Assembly: GCA_009772935.1 (NCBI GenBank) | Contig: WOUR01000020.1 | Coordinates: 62,001 to 126,000 of the forward strand | Source of the DNA: Rhodospirillaceae bacterium | Lineage (GTDB): Bacteria > Pseudomonadota > Alphaproteobacteria > Reyranellales > Reyranellaceae | Direction: 5' to 3' | DNA: 64,000 nucleotides | Part shown: piece after piece, positions 16,072 to 26,440 of the stretch | Numbering within the stretch: position 1 is the stretch's first letter | Layout: each line of letters opens with the position of its first letter | Notes under the pieces: model-generated | The model's database searches: none | What the model saw: the letters and a program-made list of their open reading frames with translations, nothing else | Told to the model about the DNA's origin: nothing | Made by a program: the position numbers and the translations under genes

Positions 16072-17688
16072 TCAGGCCGCAGCCTTGAGGCCCGCCTTTG
16101 CATCCTCTTTGATCATGTCCGCGCCCTTCTCGGCAACCATGATCGTGGGGGCGTTGGTGTTGCCCGAGGGAACCGTCGGCATGATCGAGGCGTCGATCAC
16201 CCGCAGCCCGGCGATCCCGTGGACCCGCAACCGGTCGTCGACCACGGCCATCGGATCCGAGCCCATCTTGCAGGTCCCGATGACGTGATAGGTCGTCTGG
16301 CCGTTGCCGCGGGCGAAGCTCAGCCATTCGTCATAGGTCTGCACCTTGTCGCCGGGGTTGTTCTCGAAGGCGATGTACTTCGACATCGACGGATGCGAGA
16401 CGATCTTGCGGGCGATCTGCATGCCGGCAACCGTGGCGTCACGATCGGTCTGGGCCGAGAGGAAGTTCGGCCGGATGGCCGGCGCGCTGCCCGGGATCGC
16501 CGACTTGATGTGGATCGAACCGCGCGAGTCGGGCCGGCATTGGCCGATGACCACCGTCATGCCGGGCTCGCGCTCGAGATCGCGCTTCTGCGCCGTATCG
16601 TAGCTGGCATGCGCCATGTGGAACTGCATGTCGGGGGAGTCGAGGCCCGGCCGGGTGCGCACGAAGCCGTAGACGACGCCTGCCGTAAGCGCGAGCGCGC
16701 CGCGGCCGGTCGTGTAGTAGCGTACCACCTCCTTCACGAGGTTGATGCCGCGCGTGCGCTCGTTCAGCGTGATCGGCAGCTTCACGCGCCAGTTCATGCG
16801 CGGCGCGAAGTGGTCGCCGTAATTCTCGCCGACGCCCTTCAGCTCGTGCTTCACCTCGATGCCGTGGCTGCGCAGCAGTTCCGGCTGGCCGATGCCGGAA
16901 TGCTCCAGCACGCCGGGCGACTGCACGGCGCCGCACGAGACGATGACCTCGCGGCCGCAACGCGCCTCCTTCGCCTGGCCGCGCACGCTGTAGGAGACGC
17001 CGACGCAGCGCTTGCCCTCGAGGATCAGCTTGTTGACCAGTGCATCGGTCTCGATGGTCAGGTTGGGACGCGAGCGCACGGGATCGAGAAAGGCGCGCGC
17101 CGTCGACTGGCGCTTGCCGTTCTTCATCGTCACCTGGAAGTAGCCGAAACCCTCCTGGTTGCCGTTGTTGTAGTCGGCGTTCTTCGGAAAGCCGCTAGCT
17201 TCGGCCGCGTCGATGAAGGCGTCGCACAGCTCATGCGTATCACACATCTGCGCGACGTTGAGCGGACCGCCCCGGCCGCGGCTGTCGTCGCCACCGGGCT
17301 CGTAGTTCTCCGACTTCTTGAAGTAGGGCAGAACCTGCGAATAGGACCAGCCGCGGTTGCCGAACTGCGCCCACGTGTCGTAGTCGAGCGGCTGACCGCG
17401 CACGTAAAGCATGCCGTTGATCGAGCTCGAACCGCCGAGCGTGCGGCCGCGCGGACAGGGAATGCTGCGCCCGGCCATGCCCTCTTCCGGCTCCATTTGG
17501 AAGTTCCAGTTGAACTTCTCGTGGTTCAGAAGCTTGGTGAAGCCCGCCGGGATGTCGATCCACATCGACTTGTCGGGCGGCCCGGCCTCCAGCAGCAGCA
17601 CCTTGACGTTGGCATCCTCGGTCAGGCGATTGGCCAGCACGCAGCCGGCGGACCCGCCGCCCACAATGATGTAATCCCAATTGGCCAT
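16072..17688 (-). CDS. GMC-family FAD oxidoreductase (choline/alcohol dehydrogenase-like)
   Basis: A 538-residue glucose-methanol-choline oxidoreductase. [17 protein letters not shown] at the N terminus binds the FAD ADP moiety, [20 protein letters not shown] near residue 80 is GMC signature 1, [16 protein letters not shown] near 255 is signature 2, and [10 protein letters not shown] near 470 carries the catalytic His; [17 protein letters not shown] closes the flavin site. The enzyme oxidises a primary alcohol to an aldehyde. It lies 108 bases downstream of the minus-strand ABC importer genes, so its substrate may be what that importer brings in. A second GMC enzyme is encoded at 27924. Confidence 0.93.
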   Translation of the reverse strand: MANWDYIIVGGGSAGCVLANRLTEDANVKVLLLEAGPPDKSMWIDIPAGFTKLLNHEKFNWNFQMEPEEGMAGRSIPCPRGRTLGGSSSINGMLYVRGQPLDYDTWAQFGNRGWSYSQVLPYFKKSENYEPGGDDSRGRGGPLNVAQMCDTHELCDAFIDAAEASGFPKNADYNNGNQEGFGYFQVTMKNGKRQSTARAFLDPVRSRPNLTIETDALVNKLILEGKRCVGVSYSVRGQAKEARCGREVIVSCGAVQSPGVLEHSGIGQPELLRSHGIEVKHELKGVGENYGDHFAPRMNWRVKLPITLNERTRGINLVKEVVRYYTTGRGALALTAGVVYGFVRTRPGLDSPDMQFHMAHASYDTAQKRDLEREPGMTVVIGQCRPDSRGSIHIKSAIPGSAPAIRPNFLSAQTDRDATVAGMQIARKIVSHPSMSKYIAFENNPGDKVQTYDEWLSFARGNGQTTYHVIGTCKMGSDPMAVVDDRLRVHGIAGLRVIDASIMPTVPSGNTNAPTIMVAEKGADMIKEDAKAGLKAAA

Positions 17689-17757
17689 AGCGTTTCTCTC
17701 TCCCTTTTCGGGAGACAGTCTAGCGCGTCTGTGACGCGGCGCGACCCCAGTTCATGC

Positions 17758-17787
17758 TCCTCTCCGTCCACTCGGTGGAGGAGAGGG
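17758..17787. repeat. Intergenic hairpin between importer and GMC genes
   Basis: Bases 17758-17771 pair with 17775-17787 in a 13-pair stem with one bulged G and a three-base loop (TCCAC-TCG-GTGGA at the tip). No U-tract follows on the minus strand, so it is not an obvious terminator for the upstream importer operon; on the plus strand a short TTTTC follows. It may stabilise mRNA ends or be a dispersed palindrome. Confidence 0.5.
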
Positions 17788-17796
17788 ACTTTTCAT

Positions 17797-18771
17797 CTAG
17801 CGCAGATGGCATGAAACCTGATGCCCCGGTGCGATTTCGCGCAGCGGTGGCGCTTCCACCTTGCAGCGCTCCACGGCATAGGGGCAGCGCGTATGGAAAT
17901 GGCAACCCGACGGCGGCTTCACCGGGCTGGGCACGTCGCCCTGGAGCACGATCTTCTTGCGCTTGATGGCGGGATCCGGCACCGGAACGGCAGCCAGCAG
18001 GGCTTCCGTGTAGGGGTGCTGGGCGTTGGTGAAGATCGACCGCGTGTCGGCGTACTCGACGATGCGGCCGAGATACATCACGGCAATCTGGTGGCTGATA
18101 TGCTCGACCACCGCCAGATTGTGCGAGATGAACAGGTACGAGAGCCGGCGCTCCGCCTGCAGTTCCATCAGGAGGTTGATGACCTGCGCCTGGATGGAGA
18201 CGTCGAGCGCCGAGACCGGCTCGTCGCCTACGATCAGCTTCGGGCCCAGCGCCAGGGCGCGGGCGATGCCGATGCGCTGACGCTGTCCGCCCGAGAACTG
18301 GTGCGGGTAGTTGCTCATCTGCGCCGGACGCAGGCCGACACGGGCGAACAGCGCCGACACCTGCTCCTGGCGCTCCTTGGCGTTGGCAACGCCATGGACC
18401 AGCAGCGGCTCACCCACGATGTCGCCCGCGGTCATGCGCGGGTTGAGGGACGAGAACGGGTCCTGGAAGATGATCTGCATCTGCCGCCGGTAGGGCCGCA
18501 GCTCGCTCTTCGACAGGCCAATGATCTCCTTGCCCTCGACCTTGATCGAGCCCGAGGTCGGCTCGACAAGGCGCATGGCGGCGCGGCCGGCCGTGGTCTT
18601 GCCGCAGCCCGACTCGCCCACCAGGCCGAGCGTCTCGCCGGCGCGCACGGTGAAGGTGACACCATCCACAGCATAGACTTGGCCGACCGTACGGCGCAGC
18701 AGGCCCTTCTTTACCGGGAAGTGCTTCTTGAGGTCCTTGACCTCGATGACGGGGGAGTTTGCGCTAACCAT
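17797..18771 (-). CDS. Peptide-type ABC transporter ATP-binding protein, DppF-like
   Basis: A 324-residue ATPase. Walker A is GESGCGKTT, the signature is [15 protein letters not shown], Walker B is [11 protein letters not shown], and [11 protein letters not shown] holds the switch histidine. The C-terminal [19 protein letters not shown] cysteine cluster matches the iron-sulfur-like motif of oligopeptide ABC ATPases. ATG 18771 overlaps the end of the upstream ATPase gene by eight bases; a longer reading upstream only overlaps that gene. It is the last transport gene of the minus-strand importer. Confidence 0.93.
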   Translation of the reverse strand: MVSANSPVIEVKDLKKHFPVKKGLLRRTVGQVYAVDGVTFTVRAGETLGLVGESGCGKTTAGRAAMRLVEPTSGSIKVEGKEIIGLSKSELRPYRRQMQIIFQDPFSSLNPRMTAGDIVGEPLLVHGVANAKERQEQVSALFARVGLRPAQMSNYPHQFSGGQRQRIGIARALALGPKLIVGDEPVSALDVSIQAQVINLLMELQAERRLSYLFISHNLAVVEHISHQIAVMYLGRIVEYADTRSIFTNAQHPYTEALLAAVPVPDPAIKRKKIVLQGDVPSPVKPPSGCHFHTRCPYAVERCKVEAPPLREIAPGHQVSCHLR

Positions 18772-19753
18772 GTGTGTGCCAGCAGGCGGCCCAGTGGCCG
18801 GGCTGCTTCTCCTCATAGGCCGGACGTTCGCCGCGACACTTTTCGTCAGCCCTGCTGCAGCGGGGCGCAAAGGCGCACCCCGGCGGCAGGTCGAACAGTG
18901 GCGGCACGATGCCAGGAATTTCCTGCAGGCGCTCGTTGGTACGATCGGTCTGCCCGCGCATCAGGTCGAGGCGCGGGATCGAGTTCATGAGACCGACCGT
19001 GTAGGGGTGCAGCGGCCTGGCGAACAGCTCGCCCACGGTCGCTTCCTCGACCTTGCGGCCGGCATACATGACGATGACACGGTGCGCGGTCTCGGCCACG
19101 ACGCCAAGATCGTGCGTGATCAGGAGGACCGCCGCGCTGAACTCGCGCTGCAGCTCGACGATCAGCTCCAGGATCTGCGCCTGGATGGTGACGTCGAGCG
19201 CGGTCGTCGGTTCGTCGGCGATCAGCACCTTGGGATTGCAGGCCAGCGCCATCGCGATCATCGCGCGTTGGCGCATGCCGCCCGAGAGCTGGTGTGGAAA
19301 CTCCTTCGCACGCTGCGCCGGCTCGGGGATTCGGACCAGTTCCAGCATCTCGATCGCCCGCTTCATCGCCTGCTTGCGGTCCATGTCGCGGTGCAGGATG
19401 AGCGCCTCGGAGATCTGCTTCCCGATCGTCATCACAGGATTGAGCGACGTCATCGGCTCCTGGAAGATCATCGAGATCTCGTTGCCGCGCACGTCCCGCA
19501 TCTCCTCCTCGGAGATCTTGAGCAGGTCCCGGCCAGCGAGCTTGATCGAGCCGGACACGATGCGCCCGGGTGGATCGGGGATCAGCCGCATCAGCGAGAG
19601 CGCGGTCATGCTCTTGCCGCAGCCGGATTCACCGACGATGGCCAGGGTTTCGCCCGCGGCGACCTCGAAGTCGACGCCGTCAACCGCCTTGACGATTCCC
19701 TGGCGCGTATAGAACCACGTGCCGAGATCCGATACTTCCAGAAGAGTACTCAT
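18764..19753 (-). CDS. Peptide-type ABC transporter ATP-binding protein, DppD-like
   Basis: A 329-residue ATPase with Walker [10 protein letters not shown], signature [15 protein letters not shown], Walker [12 protein letters not shown] and switch [12 protein letters not shown]. The C-terminal [19 protein letters not shown] cysteine cluster is typical of DppD subunits. It overlaps the permease gene upstream (ATGA) and the DppF-like gene downstream (eight bases), so the five importer genes are translated as a coupled set. Confidence 0.93.
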   Translation of the reverse strand: MSTLLEVSDLGTWFYTRQGIVKAVDGVDFEVAAGETLAIVGESGCGKSMTALSLMRLIPDPPGRIVSGSIKLAGRDLLKISEEEMRDVRGNEISMIFQEPMTSLNPVMTIGKQISEALILHRDMDRKQAMKRAIEMLELVRIPEPAQRAKEFPHQLSGGMRQRAMIAMALACNPKVLIADEPTTALDVTIQAQILELIVELQREFSAAVLLITHDLGVVAETAHRVIVMYAGRKVEEATVGELFARPLHPYTVGLMNSIPRLDLMRGQTDRTNERLQEIPGIVPPLFDLPPGCAFAPRCSRADEKCRGERPAYEEKQPGHWAACWHTHG

Positions 19754-20643
19754 GTACGCTGTCTCGGGTCGAGGATGTCACGCAGGGCATCGCCCAGCAG
19801 GTTGGTGCCGAACACCGTGAGGCTGATGGCGACACCGGGGAAGATCACGAGCCACGGCGCCGTGCGAACGTATTCCGCCGCCGATTCCGAAAGCATGCGG
19901 CCCCATGATGGATAGGGCTCCGGGATGCCGAGGCCCAGGAAGGAGAGCGACGCCTCGGTCAGGATCGCCGAGCCGAGCTGGGCTGTGCCGAGCACGATCA
20001 GCGGCGCCAGCGTGTTGGGCAGGACGTGCCGGACGGCGATGCGGATCTCGCCCATACCGATGGCCCGGGCGGCCTCGACGAAAGGCTGCTCGCGCAGGGA
20101 CAGGGTACTCGACCGCACGACGCGGGCCACGCTGGGCACCAGCGGGATCGCGATCGCGATAATCGTATTCTCCAGTGAGGGACCGAGCGATGCCGCCATG
20201 ACCAACGCCATCACCAGGAGCGGCAGCGACTGCATGATGTCCATCAGGCGCTGGGTCGCGAGATCGAGCCAGCCGCCGATGAAGCCTGACATCAGGCCGA
20301 TGACCACGCCCAGGATGCCGCCCAGCAGAGTGGCGCCGACGGCGACGGCGAGCGAGATGCGCGCGCCGTAGACGATGCGGCTGAACATGTCGCGGCCCAT
20401 GAAGTCCGCGCCAAGCCAGTAAGTGCCGCCCGGTGTGGCCAAGGAGGCCCGCGAGTTGGTCGACAACGGGTCGTGCGGCGCGATGACGTTGGCGAACACC
20501 GCCGTCAGCACGAAGAGCAGCACCAGGATCGCTCCCACCGCGCCCAGCGGATAGCGTCGGGCGAGGAATCCGGCCTGGCTCCAGAAGCCCGTTACGTTGG
20601 CGCCGGCCTTGGCCAGCGCGGCATCATGGTCGATGACAGCCAT
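19750..20643 (-). CDS. ABC transporter permease, DppC-like
   Basis: A 297-residue inner-membrane protein. [22 protein letters not shown] forms the first helix, followed by [22 protein letters not shown], the DppC hallmark, and the EAA loop [23 protein letters not shown] near residue 190. Six helices are expected. It starts 8 bases after the DppB-like gene and ends within the start codon of the DppD-like gene. Confidence 0.92.
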   Translation of the reverse strand: MAVIDHDAALAKAGANVTGFWSQAGFLARRYPLGAVGAILVLLFVLTAVFANVIAPHDPLSTNSRASLATPGGTYWLGADFMGRDMFSRIVYGARISLAVAVGATLLGGILGVVIGLMSGFIGGWLDLATQRLMDIMQSLPLLVMALVMAASLGPSLENTIIAIAIPLVPSVARVVRSSTLSLREQPFVEAARAIGMGEIRIAVRHVLPNTLAPLIVLGTAQLGSAILTEASLSFLGLGIPEPYPSWGRMLSESAAEYVRTAPWLVIFPGVAISLTVFGTNLLGDALRDILDPRQRT

Positions 20644-20651
20644 GGGTGCCC

Positions 20652-21599
20652 TCAGTCCGCGTACTTGATGCGAGGGTCGAGTGCCATATAGGCCATGTCG
20701 ACCAGGAAATTGACGACGACCACGCAGAAGGCGATCAGCATCACCAGGTTCTGCACGATCGGATAGTCACGCCACAGGATGGCCTCGACCAGGAAGCGTG
20801 CCACGCCCGGAATGTTGAACACCGTCTCGGTCACGATCAGGCCGCCGACGAGAAACGCCGCCTCGATGCCGATGATGGTGACGACCGGCAGCAGCGCATT
20901 GCGAAGCGCATGCACGTAGTTGACGGTGGTCTGGGACGCGCCTTTGGAGCGCGCCGTGCGGATATAGTCCTGCCGCAGCACCTCGAGCATGGACGATCTC
21001 GTCAGGCGCATGATCAACGCCGAACTCCGGAATCCCACGGCAGCCGCCGGAATGCTGAGCAACAGCACCTCGTCGATGAAACCTCGTGGCTCGTTCGTGT
21101 AGATCGGGATCATGCCGAACCACTGGACCGACGCCATGAGAATCAGCAGGCCGAGCCAGAAGGAGGGCAGCGACAGTCCGCTCAGGCTGACGATGCGCAG
21201 CAGATAGTCGATCGCCGAATTCTGGCGGACGGCGCTGATGACGCCGAGCGGCACGCCGAGGATGACCGAGAAGAAGAGCGCCAGTCCGGCCAGCTTGGCA
21301 CTGATCGGGATGCGCGGCGCGATCTCCTCGAGGGCCGGCCGCTCCGACACGTAGGCAAAGCCCAGGTCGCCACGCACCAGCCCGCCGATCCACTGCAGGT
21401 ATTGATCGAAGATCGGCCGGTCGAGGCCAAGCTCGGCTGCGATCTTGGCCTTCTCCTTGGGATCGGCGATGCCCGCCGAATCCACCAGTATGTCGGCAAT
21501 GTTGCCGGGCACCAGGCGCAGCATGACGAAGATGAGCACCGACATTCCGAAGAGAGTCAGAACCATCAACAGTACGCGGCGGGTAAGATACGCTCCCAT
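20652..21599 (-). CDS. ABC transporter permease, DppB-like
   Basis: A 315-residue permease with the DppB N terminus YLTRRVLLMVLTLFGMSVLIF, the LVPGN and LGLDRPIFDQYLQWIGGLVRGDLG segments typical of the subunit, and EAA loop DYIRTARSKGASQTTVNYVHALRN near residue 215. It starts 28 bases downstream of the receptor gene and forms the channel with the DppC-like subunit. Confidence 0.92.
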   Translation of the reverse strand: MGAYLTRRVLLMVLTLFGMSVLIFVMLRLVPGNIADILVDSAGIADPKEKAKIAAELGLDRPIFDQYLQWIGGLVRGDLGFAYVSERPALEEIAPRIPISAKLAGLALFFSVILGVPLGVISAVRQNSAIDYLLRIVSLSGLSLPSFWLGLLILMASVQWFGMIPIYTNEPRGFIDEVLLLSIPAAAVGFRSSALIMRLTRSSMLEVLRQDYIRTARSKGASQTTVNYVHALRNALLPVVTIIGIEAAFLVGGLIVTETVFNIPGVARFLVEAILWRDYPIVQNLVMLIAFCVVVVNFLVDMAYMALDPRIKYAD

Positions 21600-21627
21600 C
21601 CTCGTCGTGCCTCCGTACGCTCAGGCG

Positions 21628-23226
21628 CTACTTGTCGAGCCAGACGTCTTCGAGACGCCAGCCGTTGTAGATGCTGTTGTGCTGCAGGACGAGGTTCTTC
21701 ACGGCCGGCGCCCAGCAGGTGTTCGCGACGCCATGCGTGATCGGCGGACGGGCCGCGTCCTTGAGAAGTGCTTGCTCGATCTTCGTCACCATGGCCTTGC
21801 GCTTGTTCACGTCGGTCATGGCGGACTGCTCGTCGATCATCTTGTCGATCTCGGGATTCTTGTATCCCGTGTAGTTGCGGTCCGACGTGCTGTAGAAATT
21901 CTCGTAGAACACGCCGTCCGGATCGTCGAGGCCGGCGCCCGTCAGGTTCATTCCGACCTGATAGTTCTTCTGCTGGACCTTGTTGTACCAGATCGTTGTG
22001 TCGATCGGCTCCAGCTCGGCCTCGATGTAGATCTGCTTCAGCTGGTCGATGAGGATGACGGCCGGATCGCGATAGATGGCAATGTTACGGGTCGACACCT
22101 TGATCTTGAGCGGCTTGTCGGGGCCGTAGCCCAGTTCCTTCATGAGGCCGCGCGCAATCTCGCGGTTCTTCTCGATGTCCGGCCCGAAGCCGGGAAGCTT
22201 CTGCAGCTCGTCCTGCGTCATGCCCCAGACGCCGGCTGGCGGCGGCAGCATCGTCGCGCCGCGCAAGTCGTTGCCCTGGGTCAGGATGTCACTGAACGGC
22301 GCGCGGTCGAGTGAATAAACGAGCGCCTCGCGCAGCTTGGGATTGTCGAACGGCGGGGCGTCGCGATTGACCAGCAGGTTGGTGTGGACGTTGGTTGGGC
22401 GCGCCTCGCAGATCGCGTCCTTCTTCTGGTCCTTCACGTCCTTCAGAAGGGGGAAGGTGATGTCGGAATCGAAGGTGAGATCGTATTCGCCGGCGACGAA
22501 GCCCAGCACGCGGGTGCTGCGGTTCGGTACGATCTTGAATTCGATGGCGTCGAGGTAGGGCCGGCCCTTCTTCCAGTAATCGGGATTGCGCACCAGCTTG
22601 ATGCCCTCGTTGCGCTTGAACTCCGCGACCTTGAACGGGCCGGTTCCGATCGGCTTGGAGCGCATCACCCTCGAGTCGACGTGACACGGATAGACCGGCG
22701 CATAGCCCGCCGCCAGCATCGACAGGAACGACGGCTGCTCCCGCTCCAGGGTGAAGGTCACCTCGTTGTCGCCGTTGGTCGTGACCTCCTTCAGGTTCTT
22801 GTACCACACCTTCCGCGGGTTCTTGCGAATCATCTCTTGCTTGTCGTCACCGCCGCGCAGGGCGTCCCATGTGCACTTCACGTCCTTGGACGAGAACGGC
22901 TTGCCGTCATGCCACTTCACGCCGTTGCGCAGCTTGAAGGTAAGCTTCGTCTTGTTGTCGTTCCACGACCAGCTCTCGGCGAGCTCGGGCACAATCTTGT
23001 CGGGACTATTGATCTTCTCCTTCGGGTCGAAGAACACGAGGTTGTTGAAGACGGACATGAACGGCATGTTCACTGAAATCGTCGCTTCCTCGTGGATCGA
23101 GGCACTCGGCGGATTGTCACGGTGCGACACACGAAGTGTCCCGCCCTGCTTCTGCGCAAAGGCAGGTGCGGATATGACGACGGCGGCCGCCAGGCCGCCG
23201 GCAATGATTGCCAGGCGATTTCTCAT
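21628..23226 (-). CDS. Peptide-type ABC transporter substrate-binding protein (family 5)
   Basis: A 532-residue periplasmic receptor. The signal peptide is NRLAIIAGGLAAAVVISAPAFAQ, cleaved near residue 25. LTFKLRNGVKWHDGKPFSSKDV near residue 100 is the family-5 signature region and LREALVYSLDR near 300 the conserved hinge helix. The early SHRDNPPSASIHEEATISVN sequence is seen in receptors annotated for opines, peptides or nickel chelates, so ligand assignment is open. It heads the five-gene importer on the minus strand, 86 bases after a VOC-protein gene that may be co-transcribed. Confidence 0.9.
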   Translation of the reverse strand: MRNRLAIIAGGLAAAVVISAPAFAQKQGGTLRVSHRDNPPSASIHEEATISVNMPFMSVFNNLVFFDPKEKINSPDKIVPELAESWSWNDNKTKLTFKLRNGVKWHDGKPFSSKDVKCTWDALRGGDDKQEMIRKNPRKVWYKNLKEVTTNGDNEVTFTLEREQPSFLSMLAAGYAPVYPCHVDSRVMRSKPIGTGPFKVAEFKRNEGIKLVRNPDYWKKGRPYLDAIEFKIVPNRSTRVLGFVAGEYDLTFDSDITFPLLKDVKDQKKDAICEARPTNVHTNLLVNRDAPPFDNPKLREALVYSLDRAPFSDILTQGNDLRGATMLPPPAGVWGMTQDELQKLPGFGPDIEKNREIARGLMKELGYGPDKPLKIKVSTRNIAIYRDPAVILIDQLKQIYIEAELEPIDTTIWYNKVQQKNYQVGMNLTGAGLDDPDGVFYENFYSTSDRNYTGYKNPEIDKMIDEQSAMTDVNKRKAMVTKIEQALLKDAARPPITHGVANTCWAPAVKNLVLQHNSIYNGWRLEDVWLDK

Positions 23227-23312
23227 TTCATCCTCCCAGAGTCACGCTCGTTGGCGTGTTTGTTCTTCCCCGTTGTCCGGCAGGCTATCACATCATGTGA
23301 GTTGGCCAAGCC

Positions 23313-23693
23313 TTAAAGCGCCGGACCTTTGAGTTCTATCTGGTTCCCTTCCGGATCATGGAAATAGACCGAGGGTCCGGTGCCTTCGGCGCCGTAGCGC
23401 TCGACCGTTTCGCCGACCGATATCTCGAACGGGGCGAGCTGGGTGACGATGGCGTCACGATCGAAGGGCTCGATGCGAAAGCAGAGGTGATCCATGTTCG
23501 GAACGACAGGGCCCTGCGTGTCGCTGCGCACGAGATCGAGCATCGAGGCCCCGGCGCGCATCTGAACGAGGTTCAGCCGCTCGATGCGCCGCTCCTCGCG
23601 GAACCCCAGCGCCTGTTCGTAGAAACGCACCATACCGGCCAGATCGCGCACACGCAGCACGACATGGTCGATCCGTTCGACTTTGAAGGTCAT
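23313..23693 (-). CDS. VOC-family protein
   Basis: A 126-residue vicinal-oxygen-chelate protein. IDHVVLRVRDLAGMVRFYEQALGF (about 8-31) and MDHLCFRIEPFDRD (about 67-80) with YFHDPEGNQIELKG at the end give two half-modules and likely metal ligands His10, His69 and Glu120. It resembles lactoylglutathione lyase-like and extradiol-like small proteins of unknown reaction. ATG 23693 has GGAGG about 9 bases upstream. It is divergent from the aldolase gene at 23739 and precedes the ABC receptor gene in the same direction. Confidence 0.85.
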   Translation of the reverse strand: MTFKVERIDHVVLRVRDLAGMVRFYEQALGFREERRIERLNLVQMRAGASMLDLVRSDTQGPVVPNMDHLCFRIEPFDRDAIVTQLAPFEISVGETVERYGAEGTGPSVYFHDPEGNQIELKGPAL

Positions 23694-23738
23694 GACGAAT
23701 AGCCTCCACCGGGCAAGAACGAAGCAATGGAGGAGAGA

Positions 23739-24524
23739 ATGGCGTTTGCAGTCAATGCCGCCAAGGCGCGTCTGAAGAAGAACGAGCTGTCGATCGGCAT
23801 CGGCATCCGGCTGGTCCGCAATGTCGACATCGTGAAGGTCATGAAGGCGGCGGGCTTCGACTGGCTGTTCATCGACCTCGAACACGGATCCATGTCGATC
23901 GAGACGGCCTGCGAGATCGCCATCGCCGCGCAGGACTCGGGCATCGCCCCGATCGTCCGCGTGCCGTACGGCGAACTCACAATGGCGACGCGGGTGCTCG
24001 ACGGCGGCGCGCTGGGAATCGTCGTCCCGCATGTCGATACGCCGGAGGAGGCGAAGGAGATCGCCGACAAGCTGCGCTACCCGCCGCGCGGCCATCGTTC
24101 CGTGGGCGGCGGCCAGGCGCAATTCGACTACGAACCGATGCCACTCGGCGAGATGACGACGAAGTCTGACGAGAACACGCTGATCGTGGTGATGATCGAG
24201 ACGCCCAAGGCGGTCGAGAATGCCGAGGCGATCGCGGCGGTCCCGGGCATCGACTGCCTGCTCGTCGGCTCCAGCGATCTCTCGATGGAAATGGGCATCC
24301 CCGGCGACACCGGCAATCCCAAGGTCCAGGCCGCCGTCGACAAGGTCGTCGCCGCCTGCCGCAAGCACGGCAAGTGGCCGGGCATGGGCGGCGCCTATAC
24401 CGAGGAGTTGCTCAAGCTCTACACCGACAAGGGCATGAAGTTCCTGCTGTCCGGCAACGACCTGCCGATGCTGACGGGCGCCGCCCGTGCGCACCAGGCC
24501 AAGGTCCGCGCGTTTCAGAAGTGA
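23739..24524 (+). CDS. HpcH/HpaI-type aldolase/citrate lyase family protein
   Basis: A 261-residue class II (metal-dependent) aldolase-fold protein. GFDWLFIDLEHGSMSIE (about 35-50) carries the catalytic His, IVVMIETPKAVENAEAI the metal-binding Glu, and LLVGSSDLSMEMG the metal-binding Asp. Relatives cleave 4-hydroxy-2-oxo acids to pyruvate or oxaloacetate and an aldehyde in aromatic catabolism. ATG 23739 is preferred over 23727 because the GGAGGAGA ribosome site lies at the proper distance. Together with the facing TPP-dependent decarboxylase gene it suggests breakdown of a 2-oxo acid intermediate. Confidence 0.88.
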   Translation: MAFAVNAAKARLKKNELSIGIGIRLVRNVDIVKVMKAAGFDWLFIDLEHGSMSIETACEIAIAAQDSGIAPIVRVPYGELTMATRVLDGGALGIVVPHVDTPEEAKEIADKLRYPPRGHRSVGGGQAQFDYEPMPLGEMTTKSDENTLIVVMIETPKAVENAEAIAAVPGIDCLLVGSSDLSMEMGIPGDTGNPKVQAAVDKVVAACRKHGKWPGMGGAYTEELLKLYTDKGMKFLLSGNDLPMLTGAARAHQAKVRAFQK

Positions 24525-24532
24525 GCTGCTGA

Positions 24533-24557
24533 GGGCGCGCCATCGAGTGGCGCGCCC
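24533..24557 (+). terminator. Hairpin between convergent genes, probable terminator
   Basis: GGGCGCGCC (24533-24541) pairs perfectly with GGCGCGCCC (24549-24557) across a seven-base loop. It lies 9 bases after the aldolase stop and 8 bases before the end of the convergent TPP-enzyme gene. A weak T-rich run (CTTTTTC) follows only about 14 bases later on the plus strand, so termination strength is uncertain. Confidence 0.55.
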
Positions 24558-24564
24558 AAGCGCT

Positions 24565-26217
24565 CTATCTTTTTCCCTCGATCTCGATCTCGACGAGATG
24601 CGGCTTGCCGGACTTGAAGGCGGCCTCGATGGCAGCCTTGATGTCGTCAGCCTTCGAGACATAGGTGCCGGCGACGCCCATGCCCTTGGCCAGATCGACG
24701 AAGCCCATGGTCGGGCCCGTCAAGTCCATGTGCATATAGGGCTTGTTCGACTTCACGTCGAAGCGTGCGCGATAGGCATCGATATTGTGCTTGAGCACGC
24801 GGTACTCGCGGTTCGCCAGGATGACGAACAAGATCGGCAGGTCGTGATGCGCCGCCGTCCACAGCGCCTGGATCGAGTACATCGACGAGCCGTCGCCCGA
24901 CACGCAGAGAATCGGCCGCTTGGCCTGCGCGACCGCCACGCCGATGGCGCCCGCAAGGCCTTGGCCGATGCCGCCGCCGCGACCGCTGTAATAGTCGCCC
25001 GGCCCCTTGAAGGTGAAGGTCTTGAAGAGATCGAGATTGGCCGTGATCGTCTCGTCGACCACGACGACGTCCTGGGGTGAGCCCGCGCGGATCTCCGCCA
25101 TGGCACGCGCCATCGACGTCGGCGCGCGCGACCAGGCCTTCTCGACACGCGCCTTCTGGGCGGCATCGTCATCCGCCTTGCGCGCCTTCATCGCCTCGTT
25201 GCGCTTGGAAGCCGCCGCCGCATCGACGCCGGTCAGCGCCGCATCGAGTGCCTCAAGCGCCGCACCGGCATCCGCGACCACGCCGGCATCGAGCGCGAAA
25301 TTGTAGGCGAGCCGCGAGGCGCCCGCCTCGATCTGCAGCACCTTGGTGCCGGCCGCGAAGGGCGAGCCCGCCGCATACCAGACTTCCTCGAAGAATGGCC
25401 CGCCGACCATCAGCACGAGGTCGTTGCCCGTGAGCTGCTTGGCCAAACCGGCCGCATCGAAGGCCAGCGTGCCGCAATAGGCCGGATGATCGGTCGGGAA
25501 GGAGTTCTGCCCGCGCAGACCCTCGAACCACACCGAGGCACCGAGCTTTTCGACCAGCTTGACCAGAATCTTGTCCGCACCGGCCCGCGCAATGTCGTCA
25601 CCGGCCACGATGGCCGGGCTCTTGGCCCCGGCCAGCAGCTTCGCCATGGCGGCGATGCCCGCCGGGTCGGGACGGGTCGCGGTGTAGGAATGGCCGGGCC
25701 GGCCGGCCGGTATGGAGGTCTCCTGCTCCATCACGTCGATGGGCAGCGCCACGAACACCGGGCCGGCCGGCGCCTCGTTGGCGATCTTGAAAGCGCGCTG
25801 GAGGATCGGCCCCAGCTCGTCGGCGCGCTCGACCTGGACGCTCCACTTCGTCACGGGCGCGGCGATGGCCGCCAGGTCGTGGCCCAGGATCGGATCGCGC
25901 AGGCGCATGCGCGTATCCTGCTGGCCCGCCGTCACCACCATCGGCGAACTGTTCTTCAGCGCGCTGTAGATCGCGCCGATCGCATTGCCGAGGCCCGGCG
26001 CCACGTGGAGGTTCACGAAGGCGGTCTTGCCACTGGCCTGGGCGTAGAAATTGGCCGCACCGGTCGCGACGCCCTCGTGAAGATGGACGATGTATTCAAG
26101 CTGCGGATAGTCGGGCAGCGAATCGAGCAGCGGACTCTCGGTCGTGCCGGGATTGCCGAAGATACGGTCGACCCCGTGATTGATCAGCGTCTCCAACAGA
26201 ACCTGACGTCCGCGCAT
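24565..26217 (-). CDS. Thiamine diphosphate-dependent decarboxylase, benzoylformate decarboxylase-like
   Basis: A 550-residue three-domain TPP enzyme. The N-terminal Pyr domain has HLHEGVATGAANFYAQ with the activating Glu48; the middle domain lacks an obvious FAD-type signature; the C-terminal PP domain has GDGSSMYSIQALWTAAHH and, about 28 residues after GDG, the Asn that complete the diphosphate/magnesium motif. The ALWTAAHHDLPILFVILAN stretch is closest to benzoylformate decarboxylase (phenylglyoxylate to benzaldehyde and CO2). Start ATG 26217 has GGGAGAG upstream; an upstream extension to 26442 lacks family similarity. It is divergent from the flavin monooxygenase gene. Confidence 0.88.
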   Translation of the reverse strand: MRGRQVLLETLINHGVDRIFGNPGTTESPLLDSLPDYPQLEYIVHLHEGVATGAANFYAQASGKTAFVNLHVAPGLGNAIGAIYSALKNSSPMVVTAGQQDTRMRLRDPILGHDLAAIAAPVTKWSVQVERADELGPILQRAFKIANEAPAGPVFVALPIDVMEQETSIPAGRPGHSYTATRPDPAGIAAMAKLLAGAKSPAIVAGDDIARAGADKILVKLVEKLGASVWFEGLRGQNSFPTDHPAYCGTLAFDAAGLAKQLTGNDLVLMVGGPFFEEVWYAAGSPFAAGTKVLQIEAGASRLAYNFALDAGVVADAGAALEALDAALTGVDAAAASKRNEAMKARKADDDAAQKARVEKAWSRAPTSMARAMAEIRAGSPQDVVVVDETITANLDLFKTFTFKGPGDYYSGRGGGIGQGLAGAIGVAVAQAKRPILCVSGDGSSMYSIQALWTAAHHDLPILFVILANREYRVLKHNIDAYRARFDVKSNKPYMHMDLTGPTMGFVDLAKGMGVAGTYVSKADDIKAAIEAAFKSGKPHLVEIEIEGKR

Positions 26218-26440
26218 TCCATACTCTCCCTTTGACGTTCCCTGTTCCGGCACGGCCTTGCCCGGCCGTCCGGATCGGCGACTTCCCGCATAGTACCGGG
26301 GCAGAAGCGCCCGTGGCATCCGGAGATGGCCTCCGGCGGCCGTCCAGTTCCTCCCCGTGATACGACAGGCCGCAGAGGCATGCAGTTCAATCACCGGGGC
26401 GGCCCTGCTAAGAAAATACATGGAGGGTCGGAAGCACGGC

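Noticed and set aside
14881-17814. A 977-codon open frame on the plus strand spanning several annotated genes
   Set aside because: It is a shadow frame of high-GC coding DNA: arginine/alanine-rich, without domain similarity, antisense to the well-supported GMC and lipoprotein genes.
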